Of a stretch of 64,000 nucleotides of DNA, positions 26,495-38,547 are shown piece after piece. Below the pieces are notes generated by a model. That model saw only the letters and a list, made by a program, of their open reading frames with translations, did not search any database and was not told the DNA's origin. Made by a program: the position numbers and the translations under genes. Source of the stretch: Erythrobacter sp. HL-111 (GTDB lineage Bacteria; Pseudomonadota; Alphaproteobacteria; Sphingomonadales; Sphingomonadaceae); contig NZ_LT629743.1 in the NCBI RefSeq assembly GCF_900105095.1, positions 2,356,001-2,420,000 on the forward strand. Direction: 5' to 3'. Each line of letters begins with the position of its first letter. The stretch's first letter is position 1.

Positions 26495-27829
26495 TCAGAA
26501 TTCGGTGATCTCGACCTCGAGCTTGCGGAAGCCGTGGACGAAATTGGCGCGCACCCGCTCGACATCGCCCGCGACATGGACCCGCATCCGCCGTGCGTGC
26601 ATTTCCTCGAGCAGGACGCGCAGTTGCAGCTCGGCCAGCCGCGCGCCGACGCAGCGGTGGATGCCATAGCCGAAGGCGATGTGCCGCCGCGCGTTCTCGC
26701 GGGTGATGTCGAGCTTGTGCGGGTTCTCGAATACGCTTTCGTCCCGGTTCGCGCCGAGATACCACAGCACCACCTTGTCGCCCTTCCTCACCGTCTGACC
26801 GAAGACTTCGGTGTCTTCCGTGCAGGTGCGGCGCATGTGCGCGAGCGGGGTGATGAAGCGCAGGCATTCCTGCACCGCGTTGGGGATGAGGTCCGGGTTC
26901 TCCTCGAACAGCTTGCGCTGGTCGGGGAACTGGTCGAACGCGTGGACGATCCCGCTCATGGTGTTGCGGGTCGTGTCGTTCCCGCCGACGATCAGCAGCA
27001 CGAGGTTGCCCATGAATTCCTCGGGCCGCATCTGGTTCATCGATTCCGAACGGATCATCATCGAGATCAGGTCATCGCCCGAAGGATCCTGCGTGCGTTC
27101 GACCCAGAGCGTCTGGAAATAGGCCGCCATCTCCTGCAGGATGCCCCAGCGGAATTCGTCGAGATCGCGCACGGTCGCAAGCTCGGTATCGCCCGACCAG
27201 TCGGACCAGAAGGTCAGAAGGCGGCGGTCCTCCCAGGGAAAGCCGAAAAGGATCGCCAGCATCCCCGTGGTCAGCTCGATCGAGACGGTATCGACCCAGT
27301 CGAACACCTCGCCGCGCGGCAGGGTGTCGAGCAGTTCGCCCGTGCGGCGGCGGATTTCGGGCTCCATTTCCGCCATGGCGGTGGGGGTGAACTTGGGCGC
27401 GACGGTGCGGCGCTGGCCGGTGTGCTGCGGGCGGTCCATCGCGATGAACATCGGCAGTTCGCGCCGTTCCATCCCGGCCGCTTCGAGCTCGGCGTCGTCG
27501 GGGCGTTCGAGGATGGTGATGCCGCCGTATTCCCAGCTCGACGAAAAGGTTTCGGGCAGGGCCTCGATGTGCTGGATCGCCTTGTGATCGACCACCGCCC
27601 AATAGGGGCCGAACGGGCTTTCGGGGATGTAGTGCAGCGGCCCTGCGTCCTGCATTTCCTTGAAGATCGGCTGCCAGCGATCCTCGAAATAGATGTCGGA
27701 ACGCGACACGTCCCACTTGTGCGGGTGGGACAGGCGTTCGTCCGGGTGCCGGGCGTAATGTTCCCTCAGCGCTTCGTATGCGCTGGGCGAACGGCGAACT
27801 TGCGGGCGTTGGGGTGCGATCGTGGCCAT
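26495..27829 (-). CDS. Cytochrome P450, CYP153-like alkane hydroxylase
   Basis: A 444-residue soluble P450. Oxygen-activation helix motif GGNDTTRNT lies near residue 281, ExxR is present (VQECLRF), and the haem-binding loop is FGYGIHRCVGARLAE near residue 391. The segment LPRGEVFDWVDTVSIELTTG followed by MLAILFGFPWEDRRLLTFWSDW closely resembles CYP153 enzymes, which hydroxylate alkane or fatty-chain termini. The ATG at 27829 has AGGAGAGAG before it. An inverted repeat lies about 80 bases upstream. Electrons may come from the ferredoxin-reductase-type gene at 31.3-32.6 kb; the ferredoxin is not in the window. Confidence 0.88.
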   Translation of the reverse strand: MATIAPQRPQVRRSPSAYEALREHYARHPDERLSHPHKWDVSRSDIYFEDRWQPIFKEMQDAGPLHYIPESPFGPYWAVVDHKAIQHIEALPETFSSSWEYGGITILERPDDAELEAAGMERRELPMFIAMDRPQHTGQRRTVAPKFTPTAMAEMEPEIRRRTGELLDTLPRGEVFDWVDTVSIELTTGMLAILFGFPWEDRRLLTFWSDWSGDTELATVRDLDEFRWGILQEMAAYFQTLWVERTQDPSGDDLISMMIRSESMNQMRPEEFMGNLVLLIVGGNDTTRNTMSGIVHAFDQFPDQRKLFEENPDLIPNAVQECLRFITPLAHMRRTCTEDTEVFGQTVRKGDKVVLWYLGANRDESVFENPHKLDITRENARRHIAFGYGIHRCVGARLAELQLRVLLEEMHARRMRVHVAGDVERVRANFVHGFRKLEVEITEF

Positions 27830-27909
27830 GGCTCTCTCCTCGTGGGAAGCGGCCGTGCGTTCTCGCATCTGGAAGGTCCGCTCCCTTCCGCGAGCCATCC
27901 TGCCCTAAC

Positions 27910-27923
27910 TGACAGCGGTGTCA
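27910..27923 (-). promoter_or_regulatory. Palindromic operator candidate upstream of the CYP153-like gene
   Basis: On the minus strand the sequence is TGACACCGCTGTCA, arms TGACA/TGTCA around a 4-base core. It overlaps TTGACA, a consensus -35 box, and lies 81 bases before the P450 start. TetR-type repressors of acyl or alkane genes bind sites of this kind, so repression by blocking the promoter is likely. No TetR gene is in the window. Confidence 0.55.
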
Positions 27924-27945
27924 ATAGTGAGTTTCGTTTGGCTAC

Positions 27946-29225
27946 CTATTCGGCCGGTTCGGCCAGCCGGGCGGGCGCGTTGCGCGGACGCCACGGGCGG
28001 CGTTTCTCGCGGCCCGCGCCGCCCGATTTCATCACCCGCTTGCGGAACAGCATCGAGCCCGCCTTGACCAGCGCGAGCACGCACAGCGCCTGCCAGGCGA
28101 GCGCGGCGGCATGGATCCACAGCGTTTCGTCCATCGCCGCGCGCGCCAGCATGGCGAAGGGCGAGGACAGCGGAAACACCAGCGCGGCAAGCTCGAGCGA
28201 GGAGCCGGGCTGCGTGATCGTGTAGGCGGCGAGGAAGAACACCATCAGCTGCATCATCGTGACCGGCATCGACAGGGTCTGCACCTCGCGCACCGTGTTC
28301 GCCATCGCCCCGATCGTCAGGAACAGCGCGCCCAGAAGCAGGTAGGCCATCGAGAAATAGGCGACGCCGAGGGCAACGAACAGCGCCCAGCCGACCGCGG
28401 GGGCGGGCAGGCCCGAAGGGTCGCTGCCCGTCGCCGCGCCGACCGCGTCGCCGCCGAGGCTCCACAGGCCCCAGCCGACCATGGCCCAGACGCCGATCCC
28501 GACGAAGCTGACGCCGAGCATGGCGAAGAGCTTGCCCATGAAGACCGCGTCCATCGGGATCGCAGCGGCCAGGATCTCGATGATCTTGTTCGCCTTTTCC
28601 TCGACGAGGTTCGACAGCACCATGCCGGCGAGCAGCATGGTCAGGAGAAACAGCAGCATCTGCGCGGCCTGGGCGGTGCGGATGCGGTTGGAGCGTTCGG
28701 ACGCGCCGCTGGTGGCGACGAATTCGCGCGCGACTTCGGGAAAGGCGCTGGGCGCGGCGCTGGTTGCGCTCGCGGCGACGAGGCCGACCGGCCCCTGCCA
28801 GCGCGCCACCTGCGGCTCGGTCCCGACGAGGCGCGGGGCCTCGGGCGAACCGGCGAGGATCGCGGCGTAATTGCCCCGCCGCTGCTCGAGGAAGGCGTGC
28901 GGTTCGAACCCCGGCTCGCCCGACTCGGGCACGGGGACGAGATGGGGAATCGCCCGGCCGAGTTGCGGGCGCAGCCGGTCGCGCGCGGCGATCATGGCGG
29001 CGTTGTCGGCTTCGCCCATGGCAAGGCCGATCTCGACGCTCACCGCCTCGCGCTGCACCTCGCTCCCGATGCTCCCGGCGAGCCCGCCGACGATCAGCGG
29101 GAAAAGCGGGCCGAGCAGGAAGAAGAGGAAGGCGCGGCTGAACAGGACCGCGACGAAATCGCGCCGGGCGATGACCCAGGCGGCTTCGAGGCTGGAGAGG
29201 CGCGGCCTTGCGCCGGTTGCGAGGC

Positions 29226-29229
<4 letters not shown>
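27946..29229 (-). CDS. ABC-2 type transporter permease (NatB-like)
   Basis: A 427-residue membrane protein with an N-terminal helix (FLFFLLGPLFPLIVGGLAG), a periplasmic domain of about 150 residues, and a C-terminal set of five to six helices beginning near LLFLLTMLLAGMVLSNLVEEKANKIIEI. That SNLVEEK-NKIIE block is typical of NatB-type sodium or drug exporters. Its ATG overlaps the stop of the ATPase gene by four bases, so the two make one transporter. The exported substrate cannot be deduced. Confidence 0.88.
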
Positions 29230-30224
<995 letters not shown>

Positions 30225-30270
30225 AAAGGGGAGAGTTAACGCGCGAGACTGAACGGGAGTAACCCCAAAC

Positions 30271-31344
30271 ATGGTTAAGCCGCCGGTAAGCACGATCGCG
30301 CCGGAAACGCTCGAATCGCGCATCGCGGCCAAGGCGCGCGAGCTCGGCTTCGTCGCCTGCGGCTTCGCCGGTGCCGAGGAGGACCCCGTCCGCGCCGCGC
30401 GGCTCGAGCAATGGCTGGGCGAGGGGCTTCACGGGACCATGGAATGGATGGAGACCCGCCTCCACCACCGGCGTTCGCCCAGGGCGCTGTGGCCGCAGGC
30501 GCGCAGCGTCATCGCGCTGGGCATGAGCTACGCGCCCGGGCACGATCCCTTCGCGCTGGAGGATGTCGGCGACCGCGCGCGCGTCTCGGTCTACGCGCAG
30601 GGCAAGGATTACCACGACATCGTCAAGAAGCGGCTGAAAGCGCTCGCCCGCTGGCTGGTGGCCGAGGAGGAGGGGTGCGAGGTCAAGGTCTTCGTCGATA
30701 CCGCACCCGTCATGGAAAAACCGCTGGGCGAGGCGGCGGGGATCGGCTGGCAGGGCAAGCACACCAACCTCGTCAGCCGCGAGCACGGCAGCTGGCTGTT
30801 CCTCGGGGCGATCTACACCACGCTCGACCTTGCCCCCGCCGAGCCGCACCGCGATTCCTGCGGCTCCTGCCGCGCCTGCCTCGACGTGTGCCCGACCGGC
30901 GCTTTCCCGGCGCCCTATCGATTGGATGCGCGGCGCTGCATTTCCTACCTCACGATCGAGCACAAGGGTCCGGTGCCCGAGGACCTGCGCGAAGGGATGG
31001 GCAATCGCATCTACGGCTGCGACGATTGCCTTGCGGTGTGCCCGTGGAACAAGTTCGCTTCGCAAGCCGCGGCCATGCGCGAATTCCTCCCCCGCCCCGA
31101 ACTGGTCGCCCCGCGCCTCGCCGAACTGCTCGCGCTCGACGATGCGGGGTTCCGGGCGCTGTTTTCCGGTTCCCCGATCAAGCGGATCGGGCGCGACCGG
31201 TTCGTGCGGAACTGCCTCTACGCCGCCGGGAACAGCGGCGATGCGGCGCTTGCCGACCCCTGCGAAGCCTTGACGGAGGATCCCGACCCGGTCGTGGCCG
31301 AGGCGGCGCGCTGGGCGCTGCGAAAGCTCAGAGCAGGTCCTTGA
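30271..31344 (+). CDS. queG: Epoxyqueuosine reductase
   Basis: QueG reduces epoxyqueuosine in tRNA to queuosine, using cobalamin and two [4Fe-4S] clusters. The 357-residue product has the substrate-binding [20 protein letters not shown] and [18 protein letters not shown] segments. The cluster motifs are [16 protein letters not shown] and [12 protein letters not shown], and a HEAT-like C-terminus is present. Other queuosine genes are not in the window. Its 3' end overlaps the end of the opposite-strand flavin reductase by 17 bases. Confidence 0.95.
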   Translation: MVKPPVSTIAPETLESRIAAKARELGFVACGFAGAEEDPVRAARLEQWLGEGLHGTMEWMETRLHHRRSPRALWPQARSVIALGMSYAPGHDPFALEDVGDRARVSVYAQGKDYHDIVKKRLKALARWLVAEEEGCEVKVFVDTAPVMEKPLGEAAGIGWQGKHTNLVSREHGSWLFLGAIYTTLDLAPAEPHRDSCGSCRACLDVCPTGAFPAPYRLDARRCISYLTIEHKGPVPEDLREGMGNRIYGCDDCLAVCPWNKFASQAAAMREFLPRPELVAPRLAELLALDDAGFRALFSGSPIKRIGRDRFVRNCLYAAGNSGDAALADPCEALTEDPDPVVAEAARWALRKLRAGP

Positions 31345-32593
31345 GCGGGATCTCGGGGTCCGCCAGCAGCGCGCGGTCGACCTTTTCGACCCCCTGTTCG
31401 AGCAGCTTGCGCCCCTGCACGTAGTCCTTCATCGTGTTGACGCAGTCGAAGGCGATCGGGCGGCCCTCCTTGAGATAGACGACCGTGAACCTGCGAGTCG
31501 CGGGATCGCCCCGCAGCACGGTTTCGTCATAGCCGAGGCTGAGGCCCGCGGTCTGGAGCTTGAGGTCGTACTGGTTCGACCAGAACCAGGGCAGGGCGTC
31601 GTAGGGCTCCTTTTCGCCCATGATCGCGCGGGCGACGGTGTTCGCCATGTCGTGCGCGTTCTGGACCGATTCGAGGCGAATCACCGCGCTGCCCGCGTAA
31701 GGATTGGCGTGCGCCGCGCAATCCCCGATGGCGTAGATGTCGTCGAGCGTGGTGCGGCAGCAGAAATCGACGTCCACCCCGTTCGATCCCGCCGCTCCGG
31801 CCGCGATCAGCGGGGCGACCGCGGGGACGATGCCGATGCCGACCACCACCATGTCGCACGACACTTCCTCGCCGCCGGAAAGGCGCACGCCGGTGACGCG
31901 GCCCGCCTCCTCTCCGAGGATTTCCTCCACCCCGGTGCCGAGCCGCACGTCGACGCCCTGGCGGCGGTGTTCCTCTTCGTAGAAGCGCGACAATTCCTCG
32001 CCCGCCACGCGCGCGAGCAGGCGCTTCTGCAGTTCGACCAGCATCACCTCGCAGCCGAGCTTGCGCAGCACGGCCGCCGCCTCGAGCCCGATATAGCCGC
32101 CGCCGATCACGACCGCCTTTTTCGGCTCACCCGTGGTTTCGGCGGCGAGGGCCGCCATCATCGCGTCGGCATCGCGCCGGTCGCGCACGTAGAACACGCC
32201 CTTCAGTCCCGCGCCCGGGCAGGACAGGCGGCGCGGGTCGCCCCCGCCCGACCAGATCAGCTTGCGATAGCCGACCTTGCCGCCGTCGGAGAGCGTCACC
32301 TCGTGCCGAATCGGGTCGATCGCGGTCACGCCCCGGCCGAGCGCGAGGTCGATCCGCTTGTCCGCCCAGAACTTCTCGGGCCGGATCATGATCCGTTCGA
32401 AGCCCTTTTCCCCTGCGAGATATTCCTTCGACAGGGGCGGTCGCTCATAGGGCGGCGAGGTGTCGCGCCCGATCATGAGGATCGAACCCTCGTGTCCCTG
32501 TTGCCGCAGGGCGATCGCGACCTGCGCGCCGCCATGCCCCGTGCCGACGATCACCACGTCGGCGCTCGCGGGCGGCTCGTCCCTTTCGTTCAT
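31328..32593 (-). CDS. Ferredoxin reductase-type NAD(P)/FAD-dependent oxidoreductase
   Basis: A 421-residue flavoprotein of the putidaredoxin/rubredoxin reductase type. The FAD motif is [20 protein letters not shown] and the NAD motif is [20 protein letters not shown] near residue 150. [19 protein letters not shown] is the second FAD contact, and the C-terminal domain ([15 protein letters not shown]) matches the family's dimer domain. Such enzymes pass electrons from NADH to a 2Fe-2S ferredoxin that feeds a P450, making the CYP153-like and second P450 plausible clients. The ATG at 32593 is chosen over one at 32650. It follows NAD-glutamate dehydrogenase by 53 bases on the same strand. Confidence 0.9.
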   Translation of the reverse strand: MNERDEPPASADVVIVGTGHGGAQVAIALRQQGHEGSILMIGRDTSPPYERPPLSKEYLAGEKGFERIMIRPEKFWADKRIDLALGRGVTAIDPIRHEVTLSDGGKVGYRKLIWSGGGDPRRLSCPGAGLKGVFYVRDRRDADAMMAALAAETTGEPKKAVVIGGGYIGLEAAAVLRKLGCEVMLVELQKRLLARVAGEELSRFYEEEHRRQGVDVRLGTGVEEILGEEAGRVTGVRLSGGEEVSCDMVVVGIGIVPAVAPLIAAGAAGSNGVDVDFCCRTTLDDIYAIGDCAAHANPYAGSAVIRLESVQNAHDMANTVARAIMGEKEPYDALPWFWSNQYDLKLQTAGLSLGYDETVLRGDPATRRFTVVYLKEGRPIAFDCVNTMKDYVQGRKLLEQGVEKVDRALLADPEIPLKDLL

Positions 32594-32646
32594 GGGCCGG
32601 TGCGTCACCGAAACCGCGCCCGAGGTCAAGCCTTGCGGCGGAAACC

Positions 32647-35600
32647 TCACGGGTCCAGCAGGTTGCGCGCCTGGCTGGCGATCTGGGCGAGGATCGCGGG
32701 GGACACCGGCGGGTGCGCCTGCGCCCGCTCGACGACCGAGCGGAAGCGGCGAATCGCGGCGGTGTTGTCATCGGCCCAGCTTTCCACCGCCGCGACGATC
32801 CCGTCCGCGCCGTTCTTGCGCCGCACCAGCCGGCGCAGGAAATCGAGCCGCATCTGCTGGAAATCGCGCGCCAGCCCGGCGACGAGCAGGCGTTCCCACA
32901 CGTCGGACGGCTCCATCAGCGCCGCCATGCCCTGCGCCCAGTCGAGCCCCAGCCGCATCCCGAGCCCGGTGAAGGCCTCGGTCAGGTCGAGCACCGCGAC
33001 CCCCGTCTTGCGCGCCAGCCGGGCGAGGCCGACCGCGCCGTCCATCGCGAAGAGGTGCACCACCGCCAGGGCGAGGTCCTCGTCCGCGCCCGCGCCTTCG
33101 AGTTCGGCCCGCATCCGTTCGGCGCGCTGGCGCGCCTCGCCGACCAGCACCGTGCCCGTCGCCTCGGTCAGCGCGCGCACCCCGGGTTCGAGTTCGCGCG
33201 CCAGCTCGCTCGCCGACTGGCGCGCCGCGCCCGCGCGCAGCAGGTCCGCCATCTGCGCGCGCAGGGCATGGGCGGTGCGGTCGAACAGCATCAGGCGGGT
33301 CGCCTCGCTCACCTCGGCGGTGTCGAGCCGTTCCCACAGCGCGGTGCAACCGAACAGCCTGTCGACCGCGACGAAGGCCTTGGCGATCGCGCCGAGGCTC
33401 GCGCCCTCCTCCTCGGCCAGTTCGAACGCGACCAGCAGGCCGAGCCGGTTGACCATCCGGTTGGCGATCTCGGTCGCGATCAGCTCGCGGCGCAGGCGGT
33501 GGGTGCGGATCTCCTCGGCGAAACGCTCCTGCATCGGGCGCGGGAACATCGCGATCAGGGTGTCCTCGAGCGCCGGATCGTCGGGCAGGTCGCTCGCCTC
33601 GATCGCGTCCTGCAGCGCGAGCTTGGTCGAGGACAGCAGCACGGCGAGTTCGGGGCGGGTGAGGCCCTGCCCGTCGCTCGCCCGGCGAATGAGGGTCTCG
33701 CCATCGGCCAGCCCCTGCGTGCGGCGGTCGAAATCGCCGAGCTCCTCGAGCCGTTCGATCAGGCGGACATAGGACGCGGTCTGGTCCGGCCCCGCCGCTT
33801 CGGCCACCGAGATGGCGAGCGCCTGGAGCCGGTTGTCCTCCAGCACGATGCCCGCGACCTCGTCGGTCATCTCGCCCAGGAGCGCGTTGCGTTCCTCGCG
33901 GGTGAGGCGGCCCGCCTTCATCGCCGCGGCGAGCGCGATCTTGATGTTGACCTCGTTGTCCGAACAGTCGACCCCGGCGGAATTGTCGATGAAATCGGTG
34001 TTGATCCGCCCCCCGCCGAGCGCGAATTCGATCCTTCCCGCCTGCGTCGCACCGAGATTGGCGCCCTCGCCGATGACCTTTGCCCGCACGTCGCTCGCAT
34101 CGACCCTCAGCGCGTCGTTCGCCGGATCGCCGACGGTGATGTGGTTCTCGTTCGCCGCCTTGATGTAGGTGCCGATGCCGCCGAACCAGATGAGGTCGAC
34201 CTCGGCCTTGAGGATCGCGGAGATGAGCGCGTCGGGCTCGATCTCGGCCTCCTCCAGCCCGAGCATTGCGCGAACCTCGTCGGTCAGGGCTATCCGCTTG
34301 AGATCGCGCGAGAATACCCCGCCGCCCCCGGATATCAGCGTCCTGTCGTAATCGTCCCAGCTCGACCGGGGCAGGTCGAACAGGCGCTGGCGCTCGGCCC
34401 AGCTTGCCGCCGGGTCGGGGTCCGGATCGAGGAAGATGTGCCGGTGATCGAACGCGGCGACCAGCTTTATCGCCTTCGACAGCAGCATTCCGTTGCCGAA
34501 CACGTCGCCCGACATGTCGCCGCAGCCCGCGACCCGCACGGGATCGCTCTGCACGTCGATCCCCATTTCGAGGAAGTGCCGCTGCACGCTGACCCAGCCG
34601 CCGCGCGCGGTGATGCCCATCGCCTTGTGGTCGTAGCCGTTGGACCCGCCGGAGGCAAAGGCATCGTCGAGCCAGAAGTCGCGCGCCTGCGCGATGCCGT
34701 TGGCGACGTCGGAAAAGCGCGCCGTGCCCTTGTCGGCGGCGACGACGAAATAGGGGTCCTCCCCGTCGGTGATGACGACCTGCGAGGGATGGACCACGTC
34801 CCCGTCCTCGATGTTGTCGGTAACGGACAGCAGCGTGCGGATGAAGATCTCGTAAGCCGCCTGCCCCTCGGCCGCCCAGCCTTCGCGATCGTTCACCGGG
34901 GAAGGCAGGCACTTGGGATAGAAGCCGCCCTTGGCCCCGGTGGGAACGATCACGGCGTTCTTGACCTTCTGCGCCTTCATCAGGCCGAGGATCTCGGTGC
35001 GGAAATCGTCGCGCCGGTCGGACCACCTCAGGCCCCCGCGCGCGACCGGGCCGGCGCGCAGGTGGATCCCTTCGACCCGCGCGCTGTAAACGAACACCTC
35101 GCGCCACGGCAGCGGCCTTGGCAGGTTCGGGACGAGCGCCGAATCGATCTTGAAGGCGAGCGCCGCTTCCGCTGCGGGCGCAAAGGCATTGGTGCGAAGG
35201 CACGCGTCGATCACCGCGCGGTAGAGCCTGAGCAACCGGTCGTCGTTGATCGCCGAAACCTTGGCAAGCCCCGCGGCGAACACGCGATCGGCCTCCTCGC
35301 AGGCTTCCTTGCGGTCCCCGGCGAAGGCGGGATCGTGCCGGGCGAGGAACAGGTCGATCATGGCGCGCGTCACGTCCGGCGCGGCCTCGAGCGCGTCGAC
35401 CACTGTGTAGATCGTGAAGCCCATGCCGGTCTGGCGCAGATAGCGGTAGATCGCGCGCAGCCAGTTCGCCTCGCGCGCCGACAGCGCCGTGCCCATGACG
35501 AGGCGGTTGAAGGCATCGTTCTCCGCCCTGCCATTCAACACCTCGGCGATCGCCGCCTCGATCGCGTCGCACCGGGCGAGCAGGTCAGCCGCGTCCGCGC

Positions 35601-37398
35601 CCGCGGGCAGGTCGAGCGTGAAATCATGGATCGTGCCGAGCGCCCCGCCCGCGAGCATGGTCGGGATCTCGGTCACCACGCGGAAGCCGAAATTCTCCAG
35701 CGCCGGGACTGCGTCCGACAGGGCGAGCTGGCCGCGGGTATAGTAGATCTTGAGCCGTAGCGATCCCGGCAGGTCGGTTTCCAGCCGGTAGAGCCGCACG
35801 TCGCGCAGCGGCTGGTCGATCGCCGTGTCGTCCTCCGCCGTGAGCGCGCGCAGCCGGGCGATGTCGCGCGCGGCCTCGGCCGGGCCGTAGTCGCTGCGAT
35901 AGCCCGGCGGGAAGGCCGGGGCATAGCGCGCCGCGATCGCGGGCGCGCGGCCCGGCTCCTCGCTTTCGGCAAGGTGGGTTTCGACCGCGTCGCCCCAGCC
36001 GCGCAGCAGGTCCTCGAGATTGGCCTCGATCGCGGCGGCATCGGGCGGATTGCGGCTCGCCCTCGTGTCGAGCAGGAACTGCATGAGCGCGAGCTGGCTT
36101 CCCTCGACCTTGAGGCTCCAGTCGAGCAGCGCCGTGCCCGGCTCCTGCGTCAGCAGCGCCTGGATTCGCGTCCGCACATCGGTCGAGATCGTGTCGCGCG
36201 GCAGCCAGACGAAGGCGAAGACGTGCCGGGCGAGCGGCGAGGGGACCAGCACCAGCCGCGGGCGCGGGCGGTCCATCAGGCTCATCATCGCGGTCGTCAG
36301 GCGGAAGACATCCTCGTGCCGGAAGGCGACCATGAGATCGTGCGGCAGGGTGGTGAAGGCGTGGACCAGCGACTTGCCGGCATGGCCCGCGGGATCGAAT
36401 CCCAGTTCCTCCGTCACCCGCGCGAGCGAGGCGCGCAGGACCGGCACGTCCTGCGGCGGCGAGGCGAGCGCGGCGCTGGTCCACACGCCCGCATGGATAG
36501 AGATCGCGGCGACCTTGCCGTCCTCCCGCCGGGGCACGATGAACAGGTCGAGCGGGGCGGGGCGATGAACGTTCGACAGGCGGTTCGCCTTGATCACCAG
36601 CAGCGGGCGCGGTTCGCCGGCCGCATCGCCTTCGTCGAACCACGCGAAGGCGCGTTCGTAGGACATTTCGGCGAGGATTTCGCGCGCGCTCGCCCGGCAG
36701 ATGCCGAGCACTTCGTCCTCGCTCCCGTCGCGGTGCCGCGTGAGATGGCCGAGCTGGGTCAGCATCCCCCGGTTGAGCCAGTGGAGCAGGTCGGTCGCCT
36801 CGTGGTGGGACGGCCCGCTGCCGCTCTCCCCGCGCGCGATCCGTTCGGCATCGGCGCGGATCGCCGCCTGCATCGCGCGCCAGTCGCCGACCGCCGCGCG
36901 CACGTCGCCTAGTGTCCGGCGCAGTTCGGCGAGGAGGTCGCGGCGGTGGCGCGCATCGACCCGCGGCGTTTCGATGTAGACGAAGCTTTCCTTGTGTCCC
37001 GCGCCCGCGCCGTCCAGCCCGGTCAGGGTGCCGTCCGAAGCGCGCTCCACCGCGATCACGGGGTGGACCAGCCGGTCGATGCTCACGCCCTGCGCGGTCA
37101 GGGTCGCCGCGATCGAATCGACGAGGAAGGGCATGTCGTCGTTGACGATCGCGATCCGCAGGCGGCGGCGCCCGTTGGTGGCGGATTCGATGCAGATCGC
37201 GGCGCGTTCGGGCTCGCGCTCGGCCGCGGTGCCGAGCAGGAAGGCCGCCGCTTCGTCGAGCTCCCCGCCCTCGAGCGGGGTGTCGCCCGGCAGGACCGAC
37301 GCGCCGAGCCGTCCGGCGAGCACCCGCGCGAGGTCGGACGGGGCGGAATTCGCGCGGGTTCCTGCGGGGGACGTGGACACTGTCAACTGCTCCTGCAC
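32647..37398 (-). CDS. Large NAD-specific glutamate dehydrogenase (GDH-180 class)
   Basis: A 1583-residue enzyme converting glutamate to 2-oxoglutarate and ammonia with NAD. The large class (about 1600 residues, Streptomyces and Pseudomonas GdhB type) has long regulatory N- and C-terminal regions around a catalytic core. In the core, [14 protein letters not shown] near residue 815 holds catalytic lysine residues, [20 protein letters not shown] precedes it, and [16 protein letters not shown] and [12 protein letters not shown] follow in the NAD domain. The N-terminal part shows ACT-like segments ([17 protein letters not shown]). It is the largest gene here and has a palindrome just upstream of its start. 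Confidence 0.95.
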   Translation of the reverse strand: MQEQLTVSTSPAGTRANSAPSDLARVLAGRLGASVLPGDTPLEGGELDEAAAFLLGTAAEREPERAAICIESATNGRRRLRIAIVNDDMPFLVDSIAATLTAQGVSIDRLVHPVIAVERASDGTLTGLDGAGAGHKESFVYIETPRVDARHRRDLLAELRRTLGDVRAAVGDWRAMQAAIRADAERIARGESGSGPSHHEATDLLHWLNRGMLTQLGHLTRHRDGSEDEVLGICRASAREILAEMSYERAFAWFDEGDAAGEPRPLLVIKANRLSNVHRPAPLDLFIVPRREDGKVAAISIHAGVWTSAALASPPQDVPVLRASLARVTEELGFDPAGHAGKSLVHAFTTLPHDLMVAFRHEDVFRLTTAMMSLMDRPRPRLVLVPSPLARHVFAFVWLPRDTISTDVRTRIQALLTQEPGTALLDWSLKVEGSQLALMQFLLDTRASRNPPDAAAIEANLEDLLRGWGDAVETHLAESEEPGRAPAIAARYAPAFPPGYRSDYGPAEAARDIARLRALTAEDDTAIDQPLRDVRLYRLETDLPGSLRLKIYYTRGQLALSDAVPALENFGFRVVTEIPTMLAGGALGTIHDFTLDLPAGADAADLLARCDAIEAAIAEVLNGRAENDAFNRLVMGTALSAREANWLRAIYRYLRQTGMGFTIYTVVDALEAAPDVTRAMIDLFLARHDPAFAGDRKEACEEADRVFAAGLAKVSAINDDRLLRLYRAVIDACLRTNAFAPAAEAALAFKIDSALVPNLPRPLPWREVFVYSARVEGIHLRAGPVARGGLRWSDRRDDFRTEILGLMKAQKVKNAVIVPTGAKGGFYPKCLPSPVNDREGWAAEGQAAYEIFIRTLLSVTDNIEDGDVVHPSQVVITDGEDPYFVVAADKGTARFSDVANGIAQARDFWLDDAFASGGSNGYDHKAMGITARGGWVSVQRHFLEMGIDVQSDPVRVAGCGDMSGDVFGNGMLLSKAIKLVAAFDHRHIFLDPDPDPAASWAERQRLFDLPRSSWDDYDRTLISGGGGVFSRDLKRIALTDEVRAMLGLEEAEIEPDALISAILKAEVDLIWFGGIGTYIKAANENHITVGDPANDALRVDASDVRAKVIGEGANLGATQAGRIEFALGGGRINTDFIDNSAGVDCSDNEVNIKIALAAAMKAGRLTREERNALLGEMTDEVAGIVLEDNRLQALAISVAEAAGPDQTASYVRLIERLEELGDFDRRTQGLADGETLIRRASDGQGLTRPELAVLLSSTKLALQDAIEASDLPDDPALEDTLIAMFPRPMQERFAEEIRTHRLRRELIATEIANRMVNRLGLLVAFELAEEEGASLGAIAKAFVAVDRLFGCTALWERLDTAEVSEATRLMLFDRTAHALRAQMADLLRAGAARQSASELARELEPGVRALTEATGTVLVGEARQRAERMRAELEGAGADEDLALAVVHLFAMDGAVGLARLARKTGVAVLDLTEAFTGLGMRLGLDWAQGMAALMEPSDVWERLLVAGLARDFQQMRLDFLRRLVRRKNGADGIVAAVESWADDNTAAIRRFRSVVERAQAHPPVSPAILAQIASQARNLLDP

Positions 37399-37425
37399 CC
37401 TGGTCCGGCCCGCCGCGGCGGCCCG

Positions 37426-37440
37426 TGTTGCGGCGCAACA
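37426..37440 (-). promoter_or_regulatory. Perfect inverted repeat upstream of the glutamate dehydrogenase gene
   Basis: TGTTGCGGCGCAACA has 7-base perfect arms around one central base and ends 28 bases before the GDH start codon. Read toward GDH, it is preceded by an AT-rich CATAATAAT that could be a -10 box. This position suits a repressor or an anti-initiation operator. The binding protein is unknown. Confidence 0.45.
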
Positions 37441-37541
37441 TTATTATGCCGGACGATTTTTTTCGTGCCGAGGCGATACAGGCTTTGCCGGGCGGCGCGC
37501 AAGCACGATTGCGGGCGACCCGTGCCGCTTTTCGGGCCGGT

Positions 37542-38537
37542 TCAGGCGGCGTCGGCCGGTTCGAGCGCGTCCATCGTCAGTTCGAGCGACCGGATGCGGG
37601 CTTCGGGATCATAGGTCGCGCCGCACAGCATGATCTCGTCCGCCCCGGTGCGCCGAATGAAGGCATCGACCCCGGCGCGCACCTCGCCCGGGGTGCCCGT
37701 GGCGGCGGCCTGTCCGAGGTGGTCGAGCATCGCGCGCGCCGGGGCGGGGAGCGTATCGGCATAGTCCTCGACCGGCGGCGGGAGCCTGCCGGGATTGCCG
37801 GTGCGAAGCCGCACGAAGCTCTGCTGCTGGCTGGAGGCGAGGAGGCGCGCCTCGGCGGTGGTGGGCGCGCAGAAGACGTTCATCGCGACCATGACGTGCG
37901 GCCGCTCGAGCGCGTCGGAGGGCCGGAAATCGCGGCGATAGAGGTCGAGCGCGGCGTCGAGGTGGTCGGGCGCGAAATGGGCGGCGAAGGCATAGGGCAG
38001 GCCGAGCCGCGCGGCGAGGCTCGCCCCGAACAGCGAGGAGCCGAGCATCCACAGCTCGACCTGCGCGCCGAGGCCGGGGGTGGCGACGATCGGCAGGTCG
38101 ACCTCGCCCGTCAGCAGGGCGCGCAGTTCGAGCACGTCCTGTGGGAAATGCTCGGCCGCCTGGTGGAGGTTCCTGCGCAAGGCCCGCTGCAGTTCCGGAC
38201 CCGCCCCGGGCGCGCGGCCGAGGCCGAGATCGACCCGTCCCGGGAAGAGCGCGTCGAGCGTGCCGAACTGTTCGGCGATCTGGAACGGGGTGTGATTGGG
38301 CAGCATGATCCCGCCCGAACCGATCCGGATCGTGCGGGTCGCGTTGCCGACATGGGCGAGCACGACCGAGGTCGCCCCGCCCGCGATCCCTTCCATCGCG
38401 TGGTGTTCGGCCACCCAGAACCGCCTGCATCCCGCGGCCTCGGCGGCGCGGGCGAGGGCGGTGGTCGCCGCGAAGGCTTCGCCCAGCGTCCCGCCTTCGC
38501 GGACGGGGACGAGGTCGAGGACGGAAAACCGGGTCAT
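37542..38537 (-). CDS. LLM-class (luciferase-like) flavin-dependent oxidoreductase
   Basis: A 331-residue protein of the bacterial luciferase-like monooxygenase fold, using FMNH2 or F420-type flavin. Typical segments are FWVAEHHAMEGIAGG near residue 45, GSGGIMLPNHTPFQIAEQFG and DLGLGRAPG. The ATG at 38537 is chosen because the upstream in-frame residues are not family-like. It is third in a leftward group after the alpha/beta hydrolase and TPR genes, with 10-base gaps. The substrate is unknown. Confidence 0.88.
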   Translation of the reverse strand: MTRFSVLDLVPVREGGTLGEAFAATTALARAAEAAGCRRFWVAEHHAMEGIAGGATSVVLAHVGNATRTIRIGSGGIMLPNHTPFQIAEQFGTLDALFPGRVDLGLGRAPGAGPELQRALRRNLHQAAEHFPQDVLELRALLTGEVDLPIVATPGLGAQVELWMLGSSLFGASLAARLGLPYAFAAHFAPDHLDAALDLYRRDFRPSDALERPHVMVAMNVFCAPTTAEARLLASSQQQSFVRLRTGNPGRLPPPVEDYADTLPAPARAMLDHLGQAAATGTPGEVRAGVDAFIRRTGADEIMLCGATYDPEARIRSLELTMDALEPADAA

Positions 38538-38547
38538 GCCGGATGGC

